The translations under genes were made by a program, and so were the position numbers. Positions 1 to 6,790 of a stretch of DNA of 14,674 nt are shown here, piece by piece. This stretch comes from Deltaproteobacteria bacterium (lineage in GTDB: Bacteria; Desulfobacterota; Desulfuromonadia; Desulfuromonadales; BM103): contig JAGXHL010000053.1 of NCBI GenBank assembly GCA_024636215.1, forward strand, positions 1 through 14,674. Direction: 5' to 3'. Below the pieces are notes generated by a model, which was given only the letters and a program-made list of their open reading frames with translations, had not been told where the DNA came from and did not search any database. Each line of letters opens with the position of its first letter. The stretch's first letter is position 1.

Positions 1-1
1 A

Positions 2-628
2 CAGGGTCATCTTGCCAGCAATCCCGCCGAAGGCCTGGCGACGCCGAAACTGAATCGTTATCTGCCAAAGACGCTTTCTGTTGACGAGGCCGCGGCTTTA
101 ATGGAGCGAGGCTACGGCAACGGCTTGCTGGACCTGCGTGATCGCGCCATTGTCGAGCTCTTTTATTCGAGTGGTCTGCGCGTCAGTGAGTTGACCGGTC
201 TGGATATCAGTGCACTTGATTTGCGTGAGAAGCTCGTGCGTGTGCTTGGCAAGGGCAACAAGGAGAGAATCGTGCCGATCGGTCGCAAGGCGCACGAGGC
301 TCTGCTGGTTTATTTGCAAGAGCGCGGCATGCCCGTCGAAAAAGAACCGCTTTTCCTGAATGCCCGCGGTGGCCGGTTAACCCCCCGAAGCGTCCAGAGG
401 AATCTCAAGACACGTCTGATTAAAGCCGGCATCATCAAGGACATCAGCCCGCATGCCCTGCGTCATTCCTTCGCCACCCATCTTCTCGACGGCGGCGCCG
501 ATCTGCGTGCTATCCAGGAGCTCCTCGGTCACGTCTCCCTGTCCACTACCCAAAAATACACCCAGGTCAGTGTCGATCAGCTGATGTCGGTTTACGATCG
601 GGCCCACCCGCGCAGCAAGAAGAAGTAG
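2..628 (+). CDS. xerC: Tyrosine recombinase XerC-type, 5' end missing
   Basis: Site-specific tyrosine recombinase of the kind that resolves chromosome dimers at dif with a partner recombinase at the division septum. The reading frame is open from base 2, so the N-terminal SAM-like core-binding domain lies mostly outside the window; 208 residues of the catalytic domain remain. Visible catalytic residues (numbered in this fragment) are R60 in SGLRVSEL, K84 in GKGNKER, H151 and R154 in HALRH, H177 in LLGH and the nucleophile Y186 in TQKYTQV. The C-terminal tail ending YDRAHPRSKKK resembles XerC more than XerD (family knowledge). An internal ATG at 101 is not the start, because recognisable recombinase sequence (NPAEGL, LPKTLSVDEA) precedes it. 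It could instead be a closely related XerD or phage-type integrase, but the tail and the chromosomal setting argue for XerC. Confidence 0.88.
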   Translation, partial: QGHLASNPAEGLATPKLNRYLPKTLSVDEAAALMERGYGNGLLDLRDRAIVELFYSSGLRVSELTGLDISALDLREKLVRVLGKGNKERIVPIGRKAHEALLVYLQERGMPVEKEPLFLNARGGRLTPRSVQRNLKTRLIKAGIIKDISPHALRHSFATHLLDGGADLRAIQELLGHVSLSTTQKYTQVSVDQLMSVYDRAHPRSKKK

Positions 629-690
629 TTGCGCGATTAATCGCGACGATAGAAGATTAATTTTTGGGCTTATAACCAAAACAAAGGTTA

Positions 691-815
691 GCCACCAAGG
701 CACCAAGACACGGAGTAAAATGTTGCACTTTCATTAAACAGCAATGTTGCGAGATAGGAAATATCGATCTTTACCCTGTACAATGAACTGCTTGGTGACT
801 TGGTGCCTTGGCGGC
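691..815. repeat. 125-bp inverted-repeat element with 8-bp CACCAAGG-type units
   Basis: The ends are near-perfect inverted repeats: 691-711 and 795-815 match at 19 of 21 positions. Each arm is itself a short run of 8-bp units (CACCAAGG, CACCAAGA, CACGGAGT on the left; the complement on the right). The 83-bp interior shows no credible gene. It lies between the convergent ends of the recombinase and the last pilus gene, so it could act as a two-way transcription barrier by folding. From memory, motifs of the CCACCAAGGCACCAAG kind recur in many bacterial genomes as dispersed, non-coding, MITE-like repeats. No flanking target duplication is evident. Confidence 0.6.
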
Positions 816-848
816 AAGCGGGAGTCGTTATCGAATGTCGAAGGAAAA

Positions 849-1334
849 TTAAAAGTCGATAGTGACTGTGATGGTGTCGCTGTAGCTGCCTACGCGCACG
901 TTCTGGCGTTCCGGGATGCGGCCGTAAATGGTCACATCCAAGGGCTTGTCTTTGTTGACAAAGCCGGTTACCGAAGAATTGCTGGCAATATCCCCCCAAA
1001 TCGTCGAAAAGGAGGTGGAGTAGAGGTTGTAAGAAAGCGCGTCGCCAGTGCCAGACAGCATCTGACGTGGCGAGAAACTGCCTGAGTTGCCAGTGCTTAG
1101 TGAAATCTCGACCTGGATATCCTCTTTAGGGTTTTTTTTGTCGGTATTGTCGGGGTTGTTACAAATGACCGTTATGGTGCCTGTACTGTCACGGGGGACT
1201 GAGGAAAAAACATCATAGCCGCCAAAGTTAACACCAGTGGCCGTGACGTCGCATTGAAAAGCTTCGGCCCGATTGTCTGGCCAGATCAGGCTGCTCAAAC
1301 AGAGCAACAGGGCGATTGTGCTAACTCTCATCAT
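849..1334 (-). CDS. SCPU-domain (Csu-type) fimbrial subunit, last gene of pilus operon
   Basis: Secreted spore-coat-protein-U-domain pilin of the archaic chaperone-usher class; the distal position suggests a minor or tip subunit. The start is taken at the ATG ATG pair at 1334/1331, because AAAGGG lies 6 bases upstream; an in-frame GTG at 1355 lies upstream of that ribosome site. A signal peptide covers about residues 1-25 and ends near RAEA. The mature protein opens with FQCDVTATGVNFGGYD, the usual SCPU N-terminus, with paired cysteines C28 and C58. It ends in a beta-strand like the other subunits (SYSDTITVTIDF). At about 161 residues it has one domain, whereas the CsuE tip adhesin has two domains and roughly twice this length (family knowledge), so adhesin function is uncertain. 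It follows the usher gene by 47 bp on the same strand. Confidence 0.82.
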   Translation of the reverse strand: MMRVSTIALLLCLSSLIWPDNRAEAFQCDVTATGVNFGGYDVFSSVPRDSTGTITVICNNPDNTDKKNPKEDIQVEISLSTGNSGSFSPRQMLSGTGDALSYNLYSTSFSTIWGDIASNSSVTGFVNKDKPLDVTIYGRIPERQNVRVGSYSDTITVTIDF

Positions 1335-1381
1335 CTCAGACCCTTTTTCTGCCACCGGATTTAAAAGATGCGGCCATCGTA

Positions 1382-4300
1382 TCAGTTCTCAGGGGTAATT
1401 GCCACCAGAACGATGGCGCGCCGATTCTGGCGCAGGCAGTCTTCGCTGGTTTCACGGCAAAGCGGTTTGCTTTCGCCATAACTGACGATACTGTTAAAAC
1501 GTCGCGGGTTGATTCCGGCGTTTACCAGATAATCACGCAGGGCCTGCGCGCGCCAGTAACCGAGCTTCTGATTGTAAGCAGTGCTGCCCTGCTGGTCGGC
1601 GTGGCCCTCTATGTCGATCGGTCTCTCCGGATGTTCAAGCAGGTAGTGAAGAGCCTGATCCAGGATAGATTGGTCAGCTGGCAGGGGGATGCTGCTGTCC
1701 AGAGGGAAGTGGATGGTGAACCGGGGCAAGGCATCGTCGACGGTTTGCTGATCGGGCTGTACCGATTCCTGCTTTGCTTCGACTGCAAGCGGCGGTGATG
1801 CTTCGGCCAATTCGCTCTCTTGAATTGTCTCGTGAAGAGACGCTTCCGGTTGCACCGAAGCCTGCTCCTGCTCCGGCTCGGAAGAGGGCGGCCGGTCGGT
1901 TGCCGGTGCCTGTTCTAGTGGTGTACCGGCAAGGACCGGCAAGGTGAGGGTGCCGAGTTCGGCAAAGGTCTCGTCGGAGGCCGGAATGGCCAGTTCGGTC
2001 TCGAAGCTCTGTCCGTTCTGACGTACCGTGACCGGGTAGGTGCCGGCAGGAAGAAAGGCTGTCGAGTCCTGCTCAGCGGCGTCGCAACCCTGCACGGTCA
2101 GGATGTCGAGTTCATCCATCTGGCTGTCGAGGTAAAATTCGCCATCGCCGCCGGTCCAGAACTTGACCGGCCCGGACGGCGACTGCAGAACGAGTTCGGC
2201 GTTCTGCAATGGAACGTTCTCTCCAGCAGTTTCAATCATGAACGTGCCGGTAAATGCCTGATAGCGTTTCAAGGGGAAGTTGATGCAGGAGCCGCTGCGC
2301 AGCGGCGGCGAGACTGCCAGCTTGACCTGCGGCATCAGGTAGTCAAGCGGAATATCTTTGTCCTCGAAACTGACGCGGTTTTCGTAATAGGAGGAGAGAT
2401 CAGGGACGAACAGCTGGCCGTTGCGGTTGGTGCGACCCGTATCCTGGCCGTTAACATAGACCCGGACGTCTTCGGCGCTGCCGATGCTGACAAGAGAGAA
2501 GCTGTCTTGGACCGGCCTGGTCAGGCCGAAGCGGTTGCCGACATGCACCAGAGCACCGGACAGGCTGATGCGGGTCGCGGTGTTGGTGTTGAATTCATCG
2601 CGGTCGTGGCTGACATCTGCGCGCATAATGGCATATTGGGCATTGTGTTGGAGAAAGCCGTTGAGTCGTTCGCCGGTGTTCGAGGCCATTTCGACCCGTT
2701 CCGCCTCGAGACTCCAGCCGGTGCCGTAGCCGCGCGGGGTGTTATTGCGGGCTTCGAGGCTTTGGGTGTCGCGGTCACGTTCGTGGCGATGGCGGGCAGT
2801 CAGGGTGAGATCATTGCCGAATCGCCAGGTGAGATTCACAGATCCCTCGGCGTAGGCCTCACCTTCTTCGACCCAGGACAGCGAAGTGCTCAGGTATGCC
2901 TGTCTCAGCAGACGGCGCGACCAGGATACGCTGATCTCGCGGCGGCTTTGTCGTTGCTGGAACTGTGCTTCAAGATAGCGCACGCCGAACGAGCCGAGTT
3001 TTGCGGTCAGGTAGCCGGCACTGGCAAACATGTTGAGCTTGCGGTCGGAGGACGTATCGAGATCAGCCAAGGTCCGGTAACCAGTAGAATAGGCTTGCAG
3101 CCCCAGCCGTGTGTTGAAATGTCTGGCACTATACTCGTAGAGCAGTTGCCCAGCCGTGCCCGACCGCCCCTGGTTGTTACTGATCGAGCCGTCTAGCCTG
3201 AACAGGCCGTAGCTGCCAGCCACCAGCACTGACTGAGCGCCCAGATTAACCAGGTCTTCGGACAACTCGGCACGACCACCCAGATTGATCCGGTCGCTCA
3301 AGCCAAAGAGATGGAAGGCTGAAAAGACCGGCTTGCCGGCATAGTCATTGCTGGCGAGGCCGAAGTCGCGACGCTGAAAACCTAAGTTGTAGCTGTATTC
3401 ATGCAGGCCATGCCGTAATACCTGGTCGGTGGAGTAGATGGCCGTGCTGACCACCTGCTCCCGGCCGAATGAGTCACGGATGACGACCTCGATGTCCTGC
3501 GCGCCGCGGATCCCCTGGAAATTGAGCAACTCGAACTCTCCTGGCGAGAAACGCTCGGTGCGCATCTTGACGCCGTCAACATAGAATTCGATTTCAGATG
3601 GCAGGGCCAGCATCCCAGAAAAGTCAAACAGCGGATAGCGGATAAAGTAGGGGTCGATCCGATAGATCTTCGAGAGGCTAACGCCTCCCAGTTGCACCCT
3701 ACTGCCCAGGTCTCCAGATTCCGCAGTGTGGTCGCCGATTACCAGCCGCTGTAGCCTGTCGCGCTGATCCAAGACAACCTGAGTGTTGAGTCGCACCCAG
3801 TGGTTCTCGTCCGGAGTTTCAGTGTAAATAGCATCGCTGAGAAACAGACTATTACCAAAGCGCAGACCAAGCTCATTGCTGAAATTGAAGCTCTGAAAAT
3901 CGAGAGAGGAGTCACCGTTGCTGGTGTAGATTAGGCCGTAGTTGACAAACAGGCTGGTTTCTTCGGGGTAGTAGACGCTCCCCTGGCGGTTATAGGTGAG
4001 GTCGACGCTGCTGCGGCCAAGTTGCTCCGGTTCGGCCATCAGCGCCAGATTCAGACTCTGCTCATCGAAGGTAAAGGAAACTTCAGGGAAATTGGCCAGA
4101 GATACATAGTCTTCTCCGGCAAATGTGATACGTTCTGGCGGCAAATCCTGCAAGCCCATCTGTTTGAGATCGTCCGGCAGGATCAGGAAATCGCCGTCGT
4201 CGCGCATGACCACGAAGAAGGTACCTTTGATTTGCTGGTTGAGGCTGATTTCGCAGATGATCGTTTCGTCGGCGAAGACCGGCGAAACCATGACCAGAAT

Positions 4301-4417
4301 GGCCACGGCCAAAGACAGCAGGCAACAGAGGACAGATGGTAGTGAGGAAAAGACAGGTTGGATCTGTGTGGTCTCAGGGAGCCGGACACATGGTCGGATC
4401 CACATTGATTCGCTCAT
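1382..4417 (-). CDS. Outer-membrane usher of Csu-type pilus fused to a C-terminal OmpA domain
   Basis: Usher that receives chaperone-subunit complexes in the periplasm and threads the growing pilus across the outer membrane. Residues 1-49 form a long signal peptide ending VFA. The N-terminal domain (about 50-150) is followed by the beta-barrel with the plug-type segment (LPSEIEFYVDGVKMRTERF, about 275-300) and C-terminal beta-sandwich domains up to about 830. A normal usher would end near here. Instead a linker rich in Pro, Glu and Gln (about 831-899) leads to an OmpA/Pal-like domain (about 900-1008). That domain carries IDIEGHADQQGSTAYNQKLG, RAQALRDYLVNAGI and QNRRAIVLV, the usual peptidoglycan-binding pattern. 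Total length is 1011 residues against roughly 800-870 for most ushers. The frame is continuous, so the fusion is not an annotation artefact. The start overlaps the chaperone gene by 44 bp; an ATG four codons later (4405) is also possible. No strong ribosome site is seen, which fits translational coupling. Confidence 0.93.
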   Translation of the reverse strand: MSESMWIRPCVRLPETTQIQPVFSSLPSVLCCLLSLAVAILVMVSPVFADETIICEISLNQQIKGTFFVVMRDDGDFLILPDDLKQMGLQDLPPERITFAGEDYVSLANFPEVSFTFDEQSLNLALMAEPEQLGRSSVDLTYNRQGSVYYPEETSLFVNYGLIYTSNGDSSLDFQSFNFSNELGLRFGNSLFLSDAIYTETPDENHWVRLNTQVVLDQRDRLQRLVIGDHTAESGDLGSRVQLGGVSLSKIYRIDPYFIRYPLFDFSGMLALPSEIEFYVDGVKMRTERFSPGEFELLNFQGIRGAQDIEVVIRDSFGREQVVSTAIYSTDQVLRHGLHEYSYNLGFQRRDFGLASNDYAGKPVFSAFHLFGLSDRINLGGRAELSEDLVNLGAQSVLVAGSYGLFRLDGSISNNQGRSGTAGQLLYEYSARHFNTRLGLQAYSTGYRTLADLDTSSDRKLNMFASAGYLTAKLGSFGVRYLEAQFQQRQSRREISVSWSRRLLRQAYLSTSLSWVEEGEAYAEGSVNLTWRFGNDLTLTARHRHERDRDTQSLEARNNTPRGYGTGWSLEAERVEMASNTGERLNGFLQHNAQYAIMRADVSHDRDEFNTNTATRISLSGALVHVGNRFGLTRPVQDSFSLVSIGSAEDVRVYVNGQDTGRTNRNGQLFVPDLSSYYENRVSFEDKDIPLDYLMPQVKLAVSPPLRSGSCINFPLKRYQAFTGTFMIETAGENVPLQNAELVLQSPSGPVKFWTGGDGEFYLDSQMDELDILTVQGCDAAEQDSTAFLPAGTYPVTVRQNGQSFETELAIPASDETFAELGTLTLPVLAGTPLEQAPATDRPPSSEPEQEQASVQPEASLHETIQESELAEASPPLAVEAKQESVQPDQQTVDDALPRFTIHFPLDSSIPLPADQSILDQALHYLLEHPERPIDIEGHADQQGSTAYNQKLGYWRAQALRDYLVNAGINPRRFNSIVSYGESKPLCRETSEDCLRQNRRAIVLVAITPEN
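1385..1720 (-). other. OmpA-like peptidoglycan-binding domain within the usher
   Basis: C-terminal domain of the usher, about residues 900-1008. Seen directly: FTIHFPLDSS (first strand), GHADQQGS (the conserved G-H-x-D turn), the helix RAQALRDYLV, and the R-R pair in QNRRAIVLV. In the OmpA/Pal family the conserved Asp and Arg bind diaminopimelate of peptidoglycan (family knowledge). Two cysteines (GESKPLCRETSEDC) lie in the loop before the last helix and could form a disulfide. Confidence 0.85.
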
Positions 4418-5156
4418 TCAATTCGATTTTGTTAGATTGAATTTGGATCTCCAGGGTTTTGATTCGCCTGCAGATCGCCTCGGGAAGCGATATTTCTAAG
4501 GCGCGGGAGCTGTTATTGAGCAGATACCAACCGTTAAGTTCCTTGGTAAATTGCTGTACTCCTTCAGTGGATAGCCCAGTGACAAAAATATTTTTTACTC
4601 GGAAGTGGCTGTTGCCACGGTTCTCCACACGGGCCGAGAAGGTACCATCTGCCAATTGGGCATCAACGATCGCTCCGGCTATCGTCTCTTTGACAGGTTT
4701 AACGAAAACCGGCACTCCGAATTGGATGGCAATGGCCACGGTGTTCGGTGCAGCCTCTCTGGAATCGGGTACTTGTTTTATGAACAGGCGGTAGGTTTTC
4801 TCCTGTTCTACGGCTGGAACTTTGATGCCGGTGCGGATTACCCGATCATTTTTTGGTTCGATCACTAACTGCTTGGGGAAAAAGATCAGGTCTGTGGCCG
4901 GTTGGTAAACATCTTGTCCATTCGTATCTTGTGTCCATCGTACGGCAGACACCTCTAGTGTGAGGGGCTGATCTCCCTCGTTATTGATGGTTAAAACTTC
5001 GCTGCGATTTTTAATATCAAAATTTATTATAATAGGTGTAACACGCCAAGGACCTGCGTAAGCCGGTGTAATTAAACTGACGGTAAGAATTGCTCCGAAG
5101 ATTGCCCTGATTAAAATTATGTTGTCCCAAAAGGATTTGGTGTTATGAGAAATCAT
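4374..5156 (-). CDS. Periplasmic pilus assembly chaperone (PapD/CsuC-like)
   Basis: Periplasmic chaperone that caps SCPU pilin subunits by donor-strand complementation and delivers them to the usher. It has 260 residues with a signal peptide of about 34 residues ending in PAYA. Two immunoglobulin-like domains are visible: the first has INNEGDQPLTLEV and the chaperone signature ATDLIFFPKQLVIEPKNDRVIRTG, followed by EKTYRLFIKQVP; the second contains FGVPVFVKP and RVENRGNSHFRVKNI. All are hallmarks of the PapD superfamily (family knowledge). It lies 47 bp after the second subunit gene and overlaps the usher gene by 44 bp. No good ribosome site precedes the ATG, but no better start was found. Confidence 0.93.
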   Translation of the reverse strand: MISHNTKSFWDNIILIRAIFGAILTVSLITPAYAGPWRVTPIIINFDIKNRSEVLTINNEGDQPLTLEVSAVRWTQDTNGQDVYQPATDLIFFPKQLVIEPKNDRVIRTGIKVPAVEQEKTYRLFIKQVPDSREAAPNTVAIAIQFGVPVFVKPVKETIAGAIVDAQLADGTFSARVENRGNSHFRVKNIFVTGLSTEGVQQFTKELNGWYLLNNSSRALEISLPEAICRRIKTLEIQIQSNKIELNERINVDPTMCPAP

Positions 5157-5203
5157 ATCGATAATTTAACGACAGCTGGTGGTTTTTGCAAGGATTAATG
5201 GAG

Positions 5204-5725
5204 TTACGGCGTAATACTTATTGTTAGCGTATCCGTTAAGGCTCCGACAGGTGCATTTTTGTAATCATTGCCTAGGACTTTCCCGGTGACAACCAGCTGC
5301 AAAATAAGCGGTTGGCCTTTCACTTTAGGGATTGTGCCAGAGGCAGGATTCAGGCTGGTGATTTCATAAGGCAGGTTAAAGATACCGTCCTCGTGCTGCA
5401 TAGCAGGTGTAGTCGCGGTTCCATATATGCTGTTGGTTACGTTTATCGAGTAAGTAATGTCATCCTGTCCGTTGCCATTGCAAGAAAAACTCAGCTTTCC
5501 ATTTTCTGTAAAGGCGAAGACCTCCAGCTCCGGAGCCAGAGGGTTAAGTGTGCCGAAATTTAAGGTAGCTCCGTCCGTATTGATGCTGCAATTTCCATTT
5601 GAGACTAGGACGGTTGACACGTTGACTGTGTGTGTAAGAGCTTGTGCTCCAGAAGTATATAAGATAATTCCCCAAAACAGAATTATAGCTAAAAATGAGA
5701 ATAATATGTGCCGGCACTTATTCAT
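5204..5725 (-). CDS. SCPU-domain (Csu-type) minor fimbrial subunit
   Basis: Secreted pilin subunit of 173 residues. The signal peptide spans about residues 1-29 (hydrophobic FLAIILFWGIILY, cleavage near GAQA). The mature part shows the SCPU pattern: C46 in NGNCSIN, then LNFGTLNPL, then C82 in SFSCNGNG, and a final beta-strand GALTDTLTISITP suited to donor-strand exchange. It is the second gene of the operon, between the major pilin and the chaperone, and is separated from the major pilin by a strong hairpin. The Shine-Dalgarno site is weak, so it may be made at lower levels than the first pilin. Its mature sequence differs clearly from the other two subunits. Confidence 0.87.
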   Translation of the reverse strand: MNKCRHILFSFLAIILFWGIILYTSGAQALTHTVNVSTVLVSNGNCSINTDGATLNFGTLNPLAPELEVFAFTENGKLSFSCNGNGQDDITYSINVTNSIYGTATTPAMQHEDGIFNLPYEITSLNPASGTIPKVKGQPLILQLVVTGKVLGNDYKNAPVGALTDTLTISITP

Positions 5726-5789
5726 AACTTTAAAAGAAGCTTCATTTACATAGTTAAGTTACGGAACGGTGGAAGATATTTTGATTTTG

Positions 5790-5821
5790 AGGTGAAGGGG
5801 AGATATGCCTCCCCTTCACCT
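5790..5821 (-). promoter_or_regulatory. Intercistronic hairpin after the major pilin gene
   Basis: Perfect 13-bp inverted repeat (arms 5790-5802 and 5809-5821, AGGTGAAGGGGAG and its complement) around a 6-base loop. It starts 17 bases after the pilin stop codon in the direction of transcription. No U-run follows on the - strand (CAAAATC comes next), so it is not a standard intrinsic terminator there. It may protect the 3' end of the pilin mRNA or partly attenuate downstream expression, giving more major pilin than assembly proteins. Confidence 0.6.
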
Positions 5822-5838
5822 TTCTTTATTTAAATATA

Positions 5839-6291
5839 TTAGGGCTCAGGAGTAACCGTAACTATCGCAGTTGCTGTATAGCTACCAACTGGTTTGTTCA
5901 CATATGCACCTGCAAGCATTGTCCCAGTCAGATCATGTGTCTGAGAAGTGCCGGTACCATTGAGGGTGCCCGTATCATAGACAAGGCTATAAACAATGTT
6001 ATTGCCACCCGAAATCAGCGGATTCGCAGATGCATTGTCAGTAATTTTGTAATTGGTCCCATTTGTACATGTCACCTCGAAGGGCACGGTTAAAGGCACG
6101 AGTGTTTGGTCTGCAGCTTGAAGTGGATCAAGCGAGCCAAAACCAAGGTCTCCTATCTGATCAATGCGACAAGAATCTTCTATTGTTGCAGAAACGGCGA
6201 TATCTGCTGAGTCTGCTGCCGCCATCGCATTCCCAACCCCAAAAATCCCAATCAAAATCATTGCCACTACTGCCAGTTTTAAACTTTTCAT
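5839..6291 (-). CDS. SCPU-domain (Csu-type) major pilin
   Basis: First gene of the pilus operon and the likely structural pilin (CsuA/B-like). The start is set at 6291, because GGAGGT at 6299-6304 lies 7 bases before that ATG; a second ATG at 6306 overlaps this site and is unlikely. The product has 150 residues: signal peptide MKSLKLAVVAMILIGIFGVG, cleavage near NAMA, then a mature protein with C41 and C75 in the SCPU positions (EDSCRID, FEVTCTNG). LGFGSLDPL and the terminal strand SYTATAIVTVTP are typical of the family. It has the strongest ribosome site of the operon, and the leader contains a GEMM-I riboswitch and terminator, so its expression should depend on the ligand. Confidence 0.9.
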   Translation of the reverse strand: MKSLKLAVVAMILIGIFGVGNAMAAADSADIAVSATIEDSCRIDQIGDLGFGSLDPLQAADQTLVPLTVPFEVTCTNGTNYKITDNASANPLISGGNNIVYSLVYDTGTLNGTGTSQTHDLTGTMLAGAYVNKPVGSYTATAIVTVTPEP

Positions 6292-6298
6292 GTCTACT

Positions 6299-6304
6299 AC
6301 CTCC
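6299..6304 (-). promoter_or_regulatory. Strong ribosome binding site of the major pilin
   Basis: GGAGGT read on the - strand, 7 bases before the ATG at 6291. It decides the start codon against the upstream in-frame ATG at 6306, which overlaps it. Confidence 0.8.
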
Positions 6305-6357
6305 ATTGGTTGATGTTGCTCAAGTTACCAGTTAATTGTTCTGCCCCATTTAAAACG

Positions 6358-6394
6358 AAAAAACGCCCGCCTTCTTTGTTGTCGAAGACGGGCG
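6358..6394 (-). terminator. Intrinsic terminator (expression platform of the riboswitch)
   Basis: Read on the - strand: arm CGCCCGTCTTC (6394-6384), a 9-base loop, arm GAAGGCGGGCG (6374-6364), then six T residues (6363-6358). The stem has 11 pairs including one G-U, GC-rich at its base. It sits between the aptamer and the pilin start, so it should stop transcription before the operon when allowed to form. Confidence 0.9.
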
Positions 6395-6417
6395 CTTTAT
6401 TGGTATAGAGCACCTGC

Positions 6418-6505
6418 CTCTTCGACGACCCGGCTATCCTCACTGAATAAATGAGGACCCGCAGTTTTGCGTCGCTGGATTACTCCAGGTTTGCCTGTTC
6501 GGAGA
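6418..6505 (-). ncRNA. GEMM-I (cyclic di-GMP-I class) riboswitch aptamer
   Basis: The - strand shows the GEMM-I core: ACAGGCAAACC, stem CTGGA with GNRA tetraloop GTAA and TCCAG, then GACGCAAA, a stem CCTCA/TGAGG, and the motif GGATAGCCGGG that follows it. An outer P1 stem can be drawn from TCTCCGA (6505-6499) and TCGAAGA (6425-6419) with one mismatch. The base three positions before AAAC, equivalent to G20 of the Vc2 RNA, is G. Known GEMM-I RNAs with G here bind c-di-GMP, while cGAMP-selective ones in Geobacter carry A (established knowledge), so c-di-GMP is the predicted ligand. The aptamer lies directly before a strong terminator and the pilus operon. Identification of the class is firm; the ligand call and switch direction are inferred. 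Confidence 0.9.
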
Positions 6506-6525
6506 CTAAAATTTAATTTTAAAGA

Positions 6526-6554
6526 AAACTAAATCAGTTTACTTTTTCGGTCAA
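6526..6554 (-). promoter_or_regulatory. Possible sigma-70 promoter for the pilus operon
   Basis: TTGACC at 6554-6549 (5 of 6 to the -35 consensus), 17-bp spacer, and TAGTTT at 6531-6526 (3 of 6 to -10), a short distance ahead of the riboswitch. The weak -10 makes this only a candidate, in competition with the sigma-54-like site at 6590-6605. Confidence 0.3.
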
Positions 6555-6589
6555 GTACTTTTGTTTTGCCTGGTTGTGCTACTTTATAA

Positions 6590-6605
6590 GCGAAAAATGT
6601 GCCAC
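6590..6605 (-). promoter_or_regulatory. Candidate sigma-54 promoter for the pilus operon
   Basis: The - strand reads TGGCACATTTTTCGC: GG at -24 and GC at -12 are separated by exactly 10 bases, but the -12 block is TCGC, not TTGC. Transcription would start near 6578, leaving about 70 bases before the riboswitch. It matches the two better sigma-54 sites in the window in the -24 block (TGGCACA). Confidence 0.45.
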
Positions 6606-6760
6606 TTTTGGGGGGAGATGGTACAGATGCGGGCGGGAGAGGATCTTTGCGGACGCAAAGAGGCAATAATCACGGTTAGATAGAGACTCTATTATAAAAC
6701 GCGAGTACTCAATTTATTGCTTGTAAATTCGTTGGTTAGACGTATTTCAGGCGGCAGAAG

Positions 6761-6790
6761 TGTGCAAAAATGTGCACAACTGTGGACAAA
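6761..6790. repeat. Three 10-bp direct repeats of TGTGNA type
   Basis: TGTGCAAAAA, TGTGCACAAC and TGTGGACAAA lie head to tail, one DNA helical turn each. The TGTGCA core resembles the half-sites of the palindromes before the two strong sigma-54 promoters, and the block lies about 170-200 bp upstream of the sigma-54-like site at 6590-6605. It could be a weaker enhancer, but the inverted-pair layout of the other sites is absent. Confidence 0.4.

Noticed and set aside
632..645. CGCGATTAATCGCG palindrome as a terminator of the recombinase gene
   Set aside because: It forms only a 5-bp stem with a 4-base loop, and the nearest T-run is about 14 bases away, so it is not a convincing intrinsic terminator.
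2507..3196. Long open frame on the + strand opposite the usher
   Set aside because: It lies fully inside the usher gene, shows no domain or ribosome site, and is explained by codon bias of the - strand gene.
6418..6505. cGAMP-selective (GEMM-Ib) riboswitch
   Set aside because: Considered because of the Geobacter-like context, but the specificity position has G, as in c-di-GMP binders, not A. Not excluded experimentally.
6645..6670. A second GEMM-like core, GGACGCAAAG, on the + strand
   Set aside because: The partner motif GCAAACC and the following stems are absent, and no gene or terminator lies downstream on that strand. The match is explained by a short CTTTGCG/CGCAAAG palindrome.
6761..6790. 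DnaA boxes or a replication origin
   Set aside because: TGTGGACAA is one base from a DnaA box complement, but the other two repeats are poor matches and no origin-type genes or AT-rich unwinding block is linked to it.
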